Below, piece after piece: positions 7,761 to 14,290 of a stretch of DNA of 20,522 nt (positions within the stretch are counted from its first letter, which is position 1; each line of letters opens with the position of its first letter). Position numbers and translations under genes: made by a program. Source of the stretch: Thalassospira sp. UBA1131 (GTDB lineage: Bacteria; Pseudomonadota; Alphaproteobacteria; Rhodospirillales; Thalassospiraceae); contig NZ_DCAO01000109.1 in assembly GCF_002311515.1 (NCBI RefSeq), positions 25,930 through 46,451 of the forward strand, in the 5' to 3' direction. Under the pieces are notes generated by a model. The model was not told the DNA's origin, did no database searches, and saw nothing but the letters and a program-made list of their open reading frames with translations.

Positions 7761-8100
7761 CCGCGAGTAACCCCGTTCTTAACTCTGCACACCAGGTCGC
7801 ATTTTTGCTTTGAATGCCCGGTATCGTACCCAAGAGAATAATATCTCGATCTTTAAAGCGTCATCGTAATCGTTGGCATTCATGTTACAATCATTTTGTG
7901 CATGGTCGATTGAGAAAAACCGATCTGGCACCAACCACCGACACCAACAAAGTATAAGAATAATAATAACTTTCGCAAATTTTTGATCTTGAACAAAGAA
8001 AGCTGGGGCAAAAGACCTCAGACTGCTTGGCAGTAAAGGCATCATCAGTCGGTATTTCAGGCAGGTTCAATGACCTGTTCGACAGGCGGGAGTAGTTAAC
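7761..8100. other. Divergent intergenic region between arsR-type gene and usp
   Basis: 340 bases, AT-richer than the flanks, with no convincing gene. It must hold the promoters of both divergent genes. Visible items are an FNR-like palindrome at 7983-7996, the short inverted repeats GCATT/AATGC (7799-7817) and CAGGT/ACCTG (8062-8076), and an A+T-rich stretch around 7948-7972. The 88-codon minus-strand frame in it has no ribosome binding site and unlikely codon use. Confidence 0.6.
7983..7996 (+). promoter_or_regulatory. FNR/FixK-like box upstream of usp
   Basis: TTGATCTTGAACAA matches the FNR-family consensus TTGAT-N4-ATCAA at 9 of 10 defined positions. Its centre (7989.5) is 111 bases before the usp start. 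With class II spacing (-41.5) the transcript would start near 8031, and the hexamer at 8019-8024 (CAGACT) keeps the key A2 and T6 of a weak -10. Such activation suits a stress protein induced at low oxygen. Confidence 0.55.
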
Positions 8101-8958
8101 ATGGCAATTCGCACCATTCTGGCACCGGTAGCAGGCACGGCAATCGACAAACGTGTGATGGCGACAGCCTTCAAACTGGCCAAGTCATTCAACGCGCATC
8201 TTGAGGCGCTTTTTGTCGCGGCCGAACCACAAGACGCCATTCCGATTGTTGGCGAAGGCATGTCAGGCCTGATCATCGAAGAAATGATCCAGGCCGCCAC
8301 CACCGAAACCGAAAAGCGCGAAGCCAGCGGCAAGGCATCCTTTGCCGCCGCCGTTAAAGAGGCCGGCATCGAGGAGTCCAATACACCGAGCGCAGACGCC
8401 AAGCCAACCTGCGCCTGGCGCAAGGATAGCGGGCGCGAAGACGAAACAGTGGCCCGCCGCGGGCGACTTTTCGATCTGGTGGTGATTGGCCGGGATCCCA
8501 AGGAAGCCTCCGCATCGCTGACCTTTGATGCGGCCCTTATGGAAACCGGACGTCCGATCCTGGTGGCCCCAGAAGTAACCCCGGCGACCATCGGAGAAAA
8601 AGTCATGATCGCCTGGAATGGCGGGATCGAAGCCGCGCGCGCGGTTACTTCCGCCATGCCGATGTTGCGCAATGCCAAGGAAGTCACGATTGTCAGTGTC
8701 GGCGAGGTTCCCTATGGCCGTGCGTGCGCCAAAGCGCTGGCCGAACAGTTTAGTTGGCACGGAGTCGATGCGGCTGTGGTTGAAAGCACGGAAACCGGAC
8801 AGGTTGCTAATACCTTGATTTCCGAGGCAGAAAAATGCGGTGCCGATACCATTGTTCTGGGGGCATACAGCCATTCACGCTTCAAGGAGATGATCCTTGG
8901 CGGTGTGACGCAGGATATGTTGGCAAAATGTGCATTGCCGCTTTGGATAATGCACTAG
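8101..8958 (+). CDS. Tandem-domain universal stress protein (UspA family)
   Basis: A 285-residue protein with two Usp folds. Domain 1 (about 1-145) starts MAIRTILAPVAGTAIDKRVM. Domain 2 (about 160-285) contains EKVMIAWNGGIEAARAVTSA and ends TIVLGAYSHSRFKEM..GGVTQDMLAKCALPLWIMH. In the nucleotide-binding loop G-2X-G-9X-G-[ST] the second Gly is Ser here (GAYSHSRF), so ATP binding may be altered. The middle of domain 1 is unusually Lys/Arg/Glu rich (CAWRKDSGREDETVARRGR). Usp proteins act in the cytoplasm in stress survival through varied partners. GGGAG lies 8-9 bases upstream of the ATG. An FNR-like site suggests induction by low oxygen. It is a paralogue of the minus-strand usp at 14291-15133. 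A strong terminator follows. Confidence 0.92.
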   Translation: MAIRTILAPVAGTAIDKRVMATAFKLAKSFNAHLEALFVAAEPQDAIPIVGEGMSGLIIEEMIQAATTETEKREASGKASFAAAVKEAGIEESNTPSADAKPTCAWRKDSGREDETVARRGRLFDLVVIGRDPKEASASLTFDAALMETGRPILVAPEVTPATIGEKVMIAWNGGIEAARAVTSAMPMLRNAKEVTIVSVGEVPYGRACAKALAEQFSWHGVDAAVVESTETGQVANTLISEAEKCGADTIVLGAYSHSRFKEMILGGVTQDMLAKCALPLWIMH

Positions 8959-9023
8959 GCCAAGGGGCTGCTTAAGCGCCTGATATCGCGAAATTATATT
9001 ACCTAACCGATGGTATATGACTG

Positions 9024-9053
9024 AAAAGGCGCATTTTTGATGCGCCTTTTTTT
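9024..9053 (+). terminator. Intrinsic terminator after usp
   Basis: Perfect 11-bp stem AAAAGGCGCAT / ATGCGCCTTTT with loop TTTTG and a run of seven T. It lies about 65 bases after the usp stop codon, so the small gene at 9184 must have its own promoter. Confidence 0.93.
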
Positions 9054-9102
9054 GTTGCGTTGCGGGATAAATAGGCACAGGGTTACAGAAATAAGAATGT
9101 GA

Positions 9103-9147
9103 CGAAACCCCATCGGGGGCAGTACTGCCCCTAAACGAGGTGTTTCG
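9103..9147 (+). promoter_or_regulatory. Compound hairpin in the leader of the 59-codon gene
   Basis: An inner perfect 16-base palindrome GGGGCAGTACTGCCCC (9116-9131) is nested inside an outer stem CGAAAC (9103-9108) / GTTTCG (9142-9147), with CC/GG pairs just inside it. No T-run follows, so it is not an intrinsic terminator. It could be a folded 5' leader, a processing site or, as DNA, an operator. It lies between the usp terminator and the ribosome binding site of the small gene. Confidence 0.5.
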
Positions 9148-9183
9148 CATTGTGGGAAATCAACGTCTGACAGGGGAAAACCC

Positions 9184-9363
9184 ATGTTGTCATTGCGCGA
9201 TATCATCGATTTCGCTTCGATGTCCGAAGACCTGGCACAGGAACTTAACAATCCAAATGTTGGTGTGCCTGATCTTGCTGCGTTGCTGTCTGGTCAAGCT
9301 GGCGGTGCGTTGCAGTCATGCAATGCGGCACCATGTGCCGCCAACGACGTTGACAGCGACTAA
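9184..9363 (+). CDS. 59-residue peptide with Gly-Gly and two-cysteine tail (unrecognised)
   Basis: Not recognised as any known family. The frame ATG 9184 to TAA 9361-9363 is preceded by AGGGG with about 7 bases spacing, the best ribosome binding site nearby. The N-terminal half is acidic and looks helical (MLSLRDIIDFASMSEDLAQE, then LNNPNVGVPDLAALLSGQ). Then comes AGG and the 18-residue end ALQSCNAAPCAANDVDSD, small and polar with two cysteines five positions apart. This layout (acidic leader, Gly-Gly, short Cys-bearing core) resembles precursors of exported or modified peptides, but no maturase or peptidase-transporter gene is visible nearby. It may instead be a small intracellular regulator. 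The gene sits between two terminator-like hairpins and behind a folded leader, so it looks like an independent unit. Coding status is likely; function is unknown. Confidence 0.6.
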   Translation: MLSLRDIIDFASMSEDLAQELNNPNVGVPDLAALLSGQAGGALQSCNAAPCAANDVDSD

Positions 9364-9400
9364 TCATCTTATTCCCAATTATGGACTGATTGGGCCAGAC

Positions 9401-9431
9401 AGGCTGCGTGCCTGCCCAAGCAGCCTATTTT
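9401..9431 (+). terminator. Possible terminator after the 59-codon gene
   Basis: AGGCTGC (9401-9407) pairs with GCAGCCT (9420-9426) around a 12-base loop and is followed by ATTTT. The second arm overlaps the stop codon of the convergent SRAP gene. Moderate stem and short T-run. Confidence 0.45.
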
Positions 9432-10120
9432 GAAAACAGATCAATCTGGTTTGTTTTCTCATCCGCACCCGTATTCGGATCTGTTTTGGGGCGATCCGAA
9501 CTTTCTTCCTGCCATGAAAGAACATGGTCAGGAAGCGGACCCAGCATGTATCCCAGATCTTCGAACGCCATGTGCGGATCAAGCCAGGCCGCCAGATGGT
9601 TCGGGCCGATCACGGCCGGCATCCGATTGTGAATATGGGCGATTGAGCCCGATGGCGCGCAGGTGATGATCGTGGCTTCGCGCCCGTTTTCCAAACCAGC
9701 GAACAGAAACGGTTGATGATCGGGCAAAGTGATGCGGTTCTTGTGCTTTGCCGTGCCGTCTTTGCGCCATTCATACCATCCGTTTGCCGGGATCAGGCAG
9801 CGGCGGTTCAAAAGTGGCCGGAAGGTTGGCTTTTCGGGCAGGGTTTCGGCGCGCGCATTGATCATCGGGCTGTTCGTGCCCGGGATGCTCAGCCCCCAGT
9901 ATCGAATGGCGGCCTTTTGATGCGGCAGAATGACGGCAATCGGATCGGTCGGTCGACGCGTACCGGTCAGGCTGTCGAAGGCGGCGTCTTCGTCCTCGTC
10001 ATCGGGTCCGTTGCGATTGAACCCGTCGGGCAACGGTATGCGAATGATATCTTCCATTTCCAGACCAAGCTGAACCTGAAAGGCGCGGATATCGCTGTTA
10101 AGATCAAAGCGGCTGCACAT
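9425..10120 (-). CDS. SRAP-family (YedK/HMCES-like) abasic-site DNA-protein crosslink protein
   Basis: A 231-residue SOS-response-associated peptidase family protein. Members shield abasic sites in single-stranded DNA by forming a thiazolidine crosslink through Cys2. ATG 10120 is chosen because it puts the catalytic Cys at position 2 (MCSRFDLN), which the chemistry requires after Met removal; an ATG four codons upstream (10132) would bury it. The other family residues are present: N88 and R90 in INARAET, E117 in PANGWYEW and H164 in HIHNRMP. Residues about 38-55 hold a very acidic insertion (GPDDEDEDAAFD) that looks lineage-specific. No LexA box was recognised upstream. The stop codon overlaps the possible terminator of the small peptide gene on the other strand. 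Confidence 0.92.
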   Translation of the reverse strand: MCSRFDLNSDIRAFQVQLGLEMEDIIRIPLPDGFNRNGPDDEDEDAAFDSLTGTRRPTDPIAVILPHQKAAIRYWGLSIPGTNSPMINARAETLPEKPTFRPLLNRRCLIPANGWYEWRKDGTAKHKNRITLPDHQPFLFAGLENGREATIITCAPSGSIAHIHNRMPAVIGPNHLAAWLDPHMAFEDLGYMLGPLPDHVLSWQEESSDRPKTDPNTGADEKTNQIDLFSK

Positions 10121-10322
10121 GGTCTTGCCCATCTTTACAATGGCAAAAACATAGCCTGTTTCGCATCCCTTGCCAAATGCCTGTAGGGCAGCCTATATCG
10201 CAACCGTGACTGCAGAAAAATCTTACAGTACAAGGCTTTTCCTTCGATGGCGGGGCCTGTGGTGCTATAAGAAAGTCAGCAAAATTCTGTTTGCGCGCAT
10301 ATCTTGTGAAGTGAGTACACCA

Positions 10323-11066
10323 ATGAGCAGCAATGCCCCGAAAACAGTCGTCCTGACAGGTGCCAGTCGTGGCATCGGCCATGTTACGGTTGGATATTTT
10401 GCCAAGCGCGGCTGGCGGGTGATTTGCTGTTCACGTGAAGCCCCGCCGCCGAGCTGCCCGCGCGATCCGGCATTGGGCATCCACATCCGTGCCGATCTTT
10501 CCAAACCGGCAGAGGTCGAAGCCTTTATCGCCGAGGCGAACGAAGTACTGGGCGATGATCCCTTGCATGCCCTGATCAACAATGCCGGTGTGTCGCCCAA
10601 GACCCCCTATAAGGAACGGCTTGGCTGTCTGAATGGTGATATTGCTGCCTGGCGCGATGTGTTTGAGCTGAACTTCTTTACGCCGCTTACACTTTCGCGC
10701 GGGTTTGCATCGGCGCTTCATCGGGGAAAGGGGGCAATTTGCAACATTACCTCGATCGCGGGACATTATGTCCATCCGTTTGCCGGATCGGCCTATTCGA
10801 CATCAAAGGCAGCGCTTTCGGGGCTAACGCGCGAAATGGCCGTCGAGTTTGCCGAGCTTGGGGTGCGGGTCAATGCGGTTGCCCCGGGAGAAATCAAGAC
10901 CGACATGATATCCCCGGAATATGAGGCGCTTGTGCCACGCATTCCGATGAACCGGATGGGCACACCCGAAGACGTGGCGGCAGCGGTGCATTATCTGGTG
11001 GGGGATGACAGTACCTATGTCACCGGCACGGAAATCTTTGTTACCGGTGGGCAGCATTTGTACTGA
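10323..11066 (+). CDS. Short-chain dehydrogenase/reductase (SDR)
   Basis: A 247-residue classical SDR. It has the cofactor loop TGASRGIG (12-19), NNAG (86-89) and the full catalytic tetrad N117, S144 (NITSIAG), Y158 and K162 (AYSTSK). The C-terminus FVTGGQHLY is similar to the end of FabG-like enzymes (VDGG). The pattern after the first strand (CCSREA rather than an acidic residue) favours NADP(H). The substrate is unknown. The open frame extends upstream to 10170, but that part is not SDR-like, and ATG 10323 gives a standard N-terminus (MSSNAPKTVVLTG) with GAAGTGAG about 10 bases upstream. It is divergent from the SRAP gene and its end faces the GNAT gene 26 bases away. Confidence 0.9.
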   Translation: MSSNAPKTVVLTGASRGIGHVTVGYFAKRGWRVICCSREAPPPSCPRDPALGIHIRADLSKPAEVEAFIAEANEVLGDDPLHALINNAGVSPKTPYKERLGCLNGDIAAWRDVFELNFFTPLTLSRGFASALHRGKGAICNITSIAGHYVHPFAGSAYSTSKAALSGLTREMAVEFAELGVRVNAVAPGEIKTDMISPEYEALVPRIPMNRMGTPEDVAAAVHYLVGDDSTYVTGTEIFVTGGQHLY

Positions 11067-11092
11067 TCGACAGATCGGGACTGGATGACTTC

Positions 11093-11599
11093 TTAGCTGT
11101 CAGCCTTGACGTAAAAGGCCGGATCGTATTCGATCAAACCCGCCGGGATTTCATCAACCAATGGGCGTGCCATGAAATATTCATCGGGCACGCCTTCAAG
11201 TTTCAGATCGGGCAGGGGCGCAAAGCCAAACCGGCCATAATAATCCGGCTCGCCCAGAACGACACAGCCGTGGGCATCATCGGCGCGCAAATGGCGGATG
11301 CCGCTTTGGATCAGTTCGGAGCCAATGCCCAGTCCCTGGCGATCCGGCGTGACCGCAACGGGGCCCAGGCCAAACCATCCACAGGATTTGCCATCGATTT
11401 TCACCGGTGAAAACGCGATGCAGCCAACAATTTCATCGTCCTGTTCCGCGATCAGGGAAAGGGTAAGTTGACCACTTTTTCGGAGCGCATCGACGATCAA
11501 ATGTTCGGTCTGCTGACTGTGGGGTGCAGTTGCGAAGGCACCATCCAGCAACGCGTGAATCGCCGCGATATCTTTTTCGGTTTCTTCACGTATCAACAT
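11093..11599 (-). CDS. GNAT-family N-acetyltransferase, YhbS-like
   Basis: A 168-residue acetyl-CoA-dependent acetyltransferase. Motif A, the pyrophosphate loop, is VAVTPDRQGLGIGSEL with R87-x-x-G-x-G (QGLGIG 88-93). The later GEPDYYGRFGFAPL is characteristic of the YhbS subgroup. The acceptor (protein, small amine or antibiotic) cannot be told. The start at 11599 is supported by GGGACGGAAA just upstream. A 22-base interrupted palindrome at 11644-11665 lies about 45 bases before the start, and a CATAAT -10-like hexamer overlaps it, which hints at repression. The PadR-like regulator is immediately upstream on the same strand. Confidence 0.9.
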   Translation of the reverse strand: MLIREETEKDIAAIHALLDGAFATAPHSQQTEHLIVDALRKSGQLTLSLIAEQDDEIVGCIAFSPVKIDGKSCGWFGLGPVAVTPDRQGLGIGSELIQSGIRHLRADDAHGCVVLGEPDYYGRFGFAPLPDLKLEGVPDEYFMARPLVDEIPAGLIEYDPAFYVKADS

Positions 11600-11643
11600 T
11601 TTCCGTCCCTGCCTGTGACGTTGGACCTGCTTCCTGCGGGTTC

Positions 11644-11665
11644 AGACCACAATTCATTATGGTCT
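11644..11665. promoter_or_regulatory. Interrupted palindrome, candidate operator of the GNAT gene
   Basis: Half-sites AGACCA-N-AAT and ATT-N-TGGTCT mirror each other around a 2-base centre (18 of 22 positions symmetric). On the minus strand CATAAT within it could serve as a -10. No T-run follows, so it is not an intrinsic terminator for the upstream PadR gene. Confidence 0.4.
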
Positions 11666-11692
11666 ACATCACGACTATAACGGGAAAACGGT

Positions 11693-12232
11693 TTATGCTG
11701 AAAGGCTTTTAAGCCAGTCGCGTTTTTGCTCCAGGCGTTTGACTTCCATTTCAAGCCAACTGGTGAAGTTTTCGGCCTCATTTGCGTGCTCGTCACGCAG
11801 GGCGAGCACGCGTTCGAGATCAAGTTCGCAGACGTCTTGCAGGATTTCGATCTGTTCGGTGCGGATGTCATGATCAAGCAGATGCAGGAACCGCATCTTG
11901 AGCGCCATGATCAGGCGTGAAAGCTCGCCCGATGTATCGCGCACATTGCCCTGCATCAGTTCGATGAACTTCCTGTGCCCGGCATCGGTCAGGCTCAATT
12001 GCGCGTCAGACAACCCGCCGCTTGAGGTATCTTCCTTGACCAGGCCTTCAAGCTTGAGCAGCTGAAGCGAACTTCCCATCATATCCAGGGACGGCCCCAT
12101 GATGTGCGACATGAAATGGCGCACCTCGTTGGCCAGATCGCCATAGCTGATCGGCTTTTCGGAAAGGGCAAGGGTGCCAAGTGCGCACAGGCGGAGACAT
12201 TCTTTGGGGAGCAAGGTTTTATCCGAATACAT
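11693..12232 (-). CDS. PadR-like winged-helix transcriptional regulator
   Basis: A 179-residue protein. The N-terminal half reads as a winged helix: SYGDLANEVRHFMSHIMG, LQLLKLEGLVKE, and the PadR-type phrase LSLTDAGHRKFIELM. The C-terminal 80 residues form a charged helical region (LDLERVLALRDEHANEAENF, then EMEVKRLEQKRDWLKSL) like the dimerising helix of PadR/Vir_act_alpha_C proteins. The ligand is unknown. The frame stays open upstream to 12331, but ATG 12232 with AGGGA six bases before it is clearly better. A weak promoter candidate (TTGCAA, 17 bases, TAATGT) lies just upstream around 12263-12291. It probably controls itself and perhaps the GNAT gene downstream. Confidence 0.78.
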   Translation of the reverse strand: MYSDKTLLPKECLRLCALGTLALSEKPISYGDLANEVRHFMSHIMGPSLDMMGSSLQLLKLEGLVKEDTSSGGLSDAQLSLTDAGHRKFIELMQGNVRDTSGELSRLIMALKMRFLHLLDHDIRTEQIEILQDVCELDLERVLALRDEHANEAENFTSWLEMEVKRLEQKRDWLKSLSA

Positions 12233-12410
12233 GGGCGGTCCCTGTTTGATGACAGGTCCGACATTAACGCGAACGGTTCTTAATTGCAAAGTATTATCTT
12301 TACCGACGCGAAACCGGCAAGACAGCCTCAATATAGGACGCCGCCCGGTGAAAGCAAATGGCCGAACATCATTGTTCCCGGTAGCGGACCATTAGATGGG
12401 GCGGATCATC

Positions 12411-12442
12411 AAAAAGGCCGGGGCATTTGCCACCGGCCTTTT
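12411..12442 (-). terminator. Intrinsic terminator after hemA
   Basis: 10-bp stem AAAAGGCCGG / CCGGCCTTTT extended by an inner TGCC/GGCA pair, with TTTTT on the minus strand after the stem. It starts 22 bases beyond the hemA stop codon. Confidence 0.9.
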
Positions 12443-12464
12443 GATTTTCTGACTACCAAGCGCG

Positions 12465-13682
12465 TTAGGCGACCTTGGAAATGCCCAGTTTGCTCCAGAC
12501 CGACAGGAGCGAGTCGATCAGATGATCGACCAACTCGTCATTATGCAGCGGGCCCGGCGTAAAGCGCAGGCGTTCGGTGCCGCGCGGGACGGTCGGATAG
12601 TTGATCGGCTGGACATAGATGTCATGTTCGAACAACAGACGGTCGCTGGCTTCCTTGCACATGGCCGGATCGCCCACCATCAGGGGAACGATATGGCTTG
12701 GCGCGTCCATGACCGGAAGGTCGACTGCGCGCATGCGTGCACGCAGGGTATCGGCGCGTTCCTTTTGGGCAAGGCGTTCGACATTGCTTTCTTTCAGGTG
12801 GCGCACAGCGGCAAGCGCACCCGCCGCGATGCTTGGCGGATGGGAACTGGTGAAGATGAAGCCATTGCCGAAGCTGCGCACGAAATCGACGATTTCCGGC
12901 TTGGCTGCGATATAGCCACCAATCACGCCAAAAGCCTTGGCAAGCGTGCCCTGGATGATGTCGACGCGGTGCATGACGCCATCACGTTCGGCAACGCCAC
13001 CGCCGCGCGGGCCATACATGCCAACCGCATGGACTTCGTCCAGATAGGAAAGCGCGTTGTATTTTTCGCAAAGATCAAGGATCTGACTGATCGGCGCGAT
13101 GTCGCCATCCATCGAATAGACAGACTCGAACGCGACGATCTTGGCGCGCTGCGGCCCGAGATCCTTGAGGATTTCTTCAAGATGGGCGACGTCGTTATGT
13201 TTCCAGATGCGGCGCTCTGCCTTGGAATGGCGCATGCCTTCGATCATGGAATTGTGGTTTTCGGAGTCGGAAATGATTACGCAATCCGGGAGCTTCGATC
13301 CCAGCGTTGACAGCGTGGTCCAGTTCGCGACATAGCCCGAGGTCATCAGAAGGGCGGCTTCCTTGCCATGCAGGTCAGCGAGCTCCCGCTCAAGCGCGAC
13401 ATGCAGATGGTTGGAACCGGAAATATTGCGCGTGCCACCCGCACCGCCACCCTGACCGGTGATGGCGTTTTGCATCGCTTCAAGCACCTTGGGGTGTTGG
13501 CCCATGCCAAGATAATCGTTCGAGCACCACACGGTGATTTCACGCGGGGCTTCGCCGTTATCAGGGTGATAGAGCGCCTTGGGGAATTTTCCGACAATAC
13601 GTTCGAGATTGGCGAATACACGATAGCGGCCCTCAGCCTTGAGGCCGGACAGCGCATCTTTGAAGAAGGTGTTGTAATTCAT
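12465..13682 (-). CDS. hemA: 5-aminolevulinate synthase (C4/Shemin pathway)
   Basis: PLP enzyme that condenses glycine with succinyl-CoA to 5-aminolevulinate, committing carbon to haem and other tetrapyrroles. It is the alphaproteobacterial and mitochondrial route, distinct from glutamyl-tRNA reductase. The 405-residue length is typical. Visible are GQGGGAGGTRNISGSNHLHV (glycine-rich loop), SDSENHNSMIEGMRHSK, the PLP-contacting D215 and H218 in LDEVHAVGMYGPRGGG, and the Schiff-base lysine K249 in IIQGTLAKAFGVIGGYIA. ATG 13682 gives the standard N-terminus (MNYNTFFKDALSGLKAEGRY), although the ribosome binding site is poor. An FNR-like palindrome 172 bases upstream with a well-placed -10 (GATAAG) suggests oxygen control, as established for hemA in Rhodobacter through FnrL. 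Confidence 0.97.
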   Translation of the reverse strand: MNYNTFFKDALSGLKAEGRYRVFANLERIVGKFPKALYHPDNGEAPREITVWCSNDYLGMGQHPKVLEAMQNAITGQGGGAGGTRNISGSNHLHVALERELADLHGKEAALLMTSGYVANWTTLSTLGSKLPDCVIISDSENHNSMIEGMRHSKAERRIWKHNDVAHLEEILKDLGPQRAKIVAFESVYSMDGDIAPISQILDLCEKYNALSYLDEVHAVGMYGPRGGGVAERDGVMHRVDIIQGTLAKAFGVIGGYIAAKPEIVDFVRSFGNGFIFTSSHPPSIAAGALAAVRHLKESNVERLAQKERADTLRARMRAVDLPVMDAPSHIVPLMVGDPAMCKEASDRLLFEHDIYVQPINYPTVPRGTERLRFTPGPLHNDELVDHLIDSLLSVWSKLGISKVA

Positions 13683-13819
13683 ACTTGTTTCTTTCGCCTG
13701 TCTCTTTGCAGTGTCACGGACTTTGTATCTGGTCGTGGCATCACAAAGCTCTGGTCTCGTCCAGATCAGCGACCTGATTCTGGACATATCCTCCGGTTCG
13801 ACCGGGTCTTTATGGTTCC

Positions 13820-13861
13820 CTTATCAACCATGAAGGCCGATACGGCATTGACCCTTGTCAA
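13820..13861 (-). promoter_or_regulatory. FNR/FixK-like box and -10 upstream of hemA
   Basis: TTGACCCTTGTCAA (13848-13861) is a symmetric TTGAC-N4-GTCAA, 8 of 10 to the FNR consensus and a full match to the looser TTGA-N6-TCAA. Counting 41.5 bases from its centre on the minus strand puts a start at 13813. The hexamer that should then be the -10 (13825-13820) reads GATAAG, 4 of 6 to TATAAT. The leader would be about 130 bases. Confidence 0.6.
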
Positions 13862-13899
13862 AAATTAAAGCGATTCCAGTCTTGTTTGGAACCATCAGA

Positions 13900-14043
13900 T
13901 CAGAGAAGGCGATCCATCTCTCTTGTGTCGATCTCTTTTCGGAGCAAGCTCCGTTTTGTCTTAAGACCCAATTTGGCCTCGTTGGCGTCATTTGGCAAGG
14001 ATTCGAACAGCTTTTGCGCCACAATTAAATCGTTTTCATCCAT
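13900..14043 (-). CDS. Possible 47-residue charged protein upstream of hemA
   Basis: Unrecognised. On the minus strand ATG 14043 to TGA 13902-13900 encodes 47 residues beginning MDENDLIVAQKLFESLPNDA and ending KEIDTREMDRLL, about 40% charged and probably helical. It lies in a 608-base space without other genes. A promoter-like pair (TTGAAA, 18 bases, CATGAT) lies just upstream but would leave almost no leader, and no ribosome binding site is visible, so translation would be nearly leaderless. It is on the same strand as hemA and ends before the hemA FNR-like box. It may be a real small protein or chance. Confidence 0.33.
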   Translation of the reverse strand: MDENDLIVAQKLFESLPNDANEAKLGLKTKRSLLRKEIDTREMDRLL

Positions 14044-14237
14044 CGGAAAAATCAATCATGACAGAAATTACATATGATTTTCAATATGTATTAATGTTGA
14101 TGATCAGATAAATTTGCAGATAAATTCTGGATTTGGTGATGGAGTTAAAAGCGGATTTCTTGATTTTTCCTTGGCTAGACAAGGGATTGGTCGGTGTGCG
14201 ATTGCCTGTTAGCAAGCTCGCAATCGGCATAGCCAAT
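14044..14237. other. Gene-free stretch between small ORF and usp terminator
   Basis: No gene is visible. The part around 14060-14115 is AT-rich, with an imperfect inverted repeat ACATAT/ATATGT (14069-14088). At 14198-14226 CGATTGC pairs with GCAATCG around a loop of about 14 bases, a second weaker hairpin downstream of the usp terminator. Nothing else was recognised. Confidence 0.5.
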
Positions 14238-14269
14238 AAAAAACCGGCCGAAAGTTCCGGCCGGTTTTT
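14238..14269 (-). terminator. Intrinsic terminator after second usp
   Basis: Perfect 12-bp stem AAAAACCGGCCG / CGGCCGGTTTTT around a 7-base loop. Six T follow the stem start on the minus strand. It lies about 20 bases beyond the usp stop codon. Confidence 0.93.
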
Positions 14270-14290
14270 GGGAATGCGGAATGTTGTTGC

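Noticed and set aside
7779..8045. Minus-strand 88-codon frame in the arsR-usp gap
   Set aside because: No ribosome binding site, crosses the FNR-like box, and the residue pattern looks random.
8062..8081. Inverted repeat CAGGT/ACCTG before usp as a regulator site
   Set aside because: Five-base arms are too short to separate from chance and overlap the leader; the FNR-like box is the better signal.
9140..9433. Plus-strand 97-codon Cys-rich frame overlapping the small peptide gene
   Set aside because: It begins at a GTG inside the hairpin without a ribosome binding site and overlaps the terminator-like sequence. The 59-codon frame has the good site and coherent composition.
12522..13310. Plus-strand frame of 262 codons opposite hemA
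   Set aside because: Antisense shadow of a secure hemA gene; His/Asp/Ile composition is that of a reversed frame.
14069..14109. FNR-like reading of TTGATGATCA near the 47-codon frame
   Set aside because: The half-sites overlap instead of being four bases apart, so it does not fit the FNR spacing.
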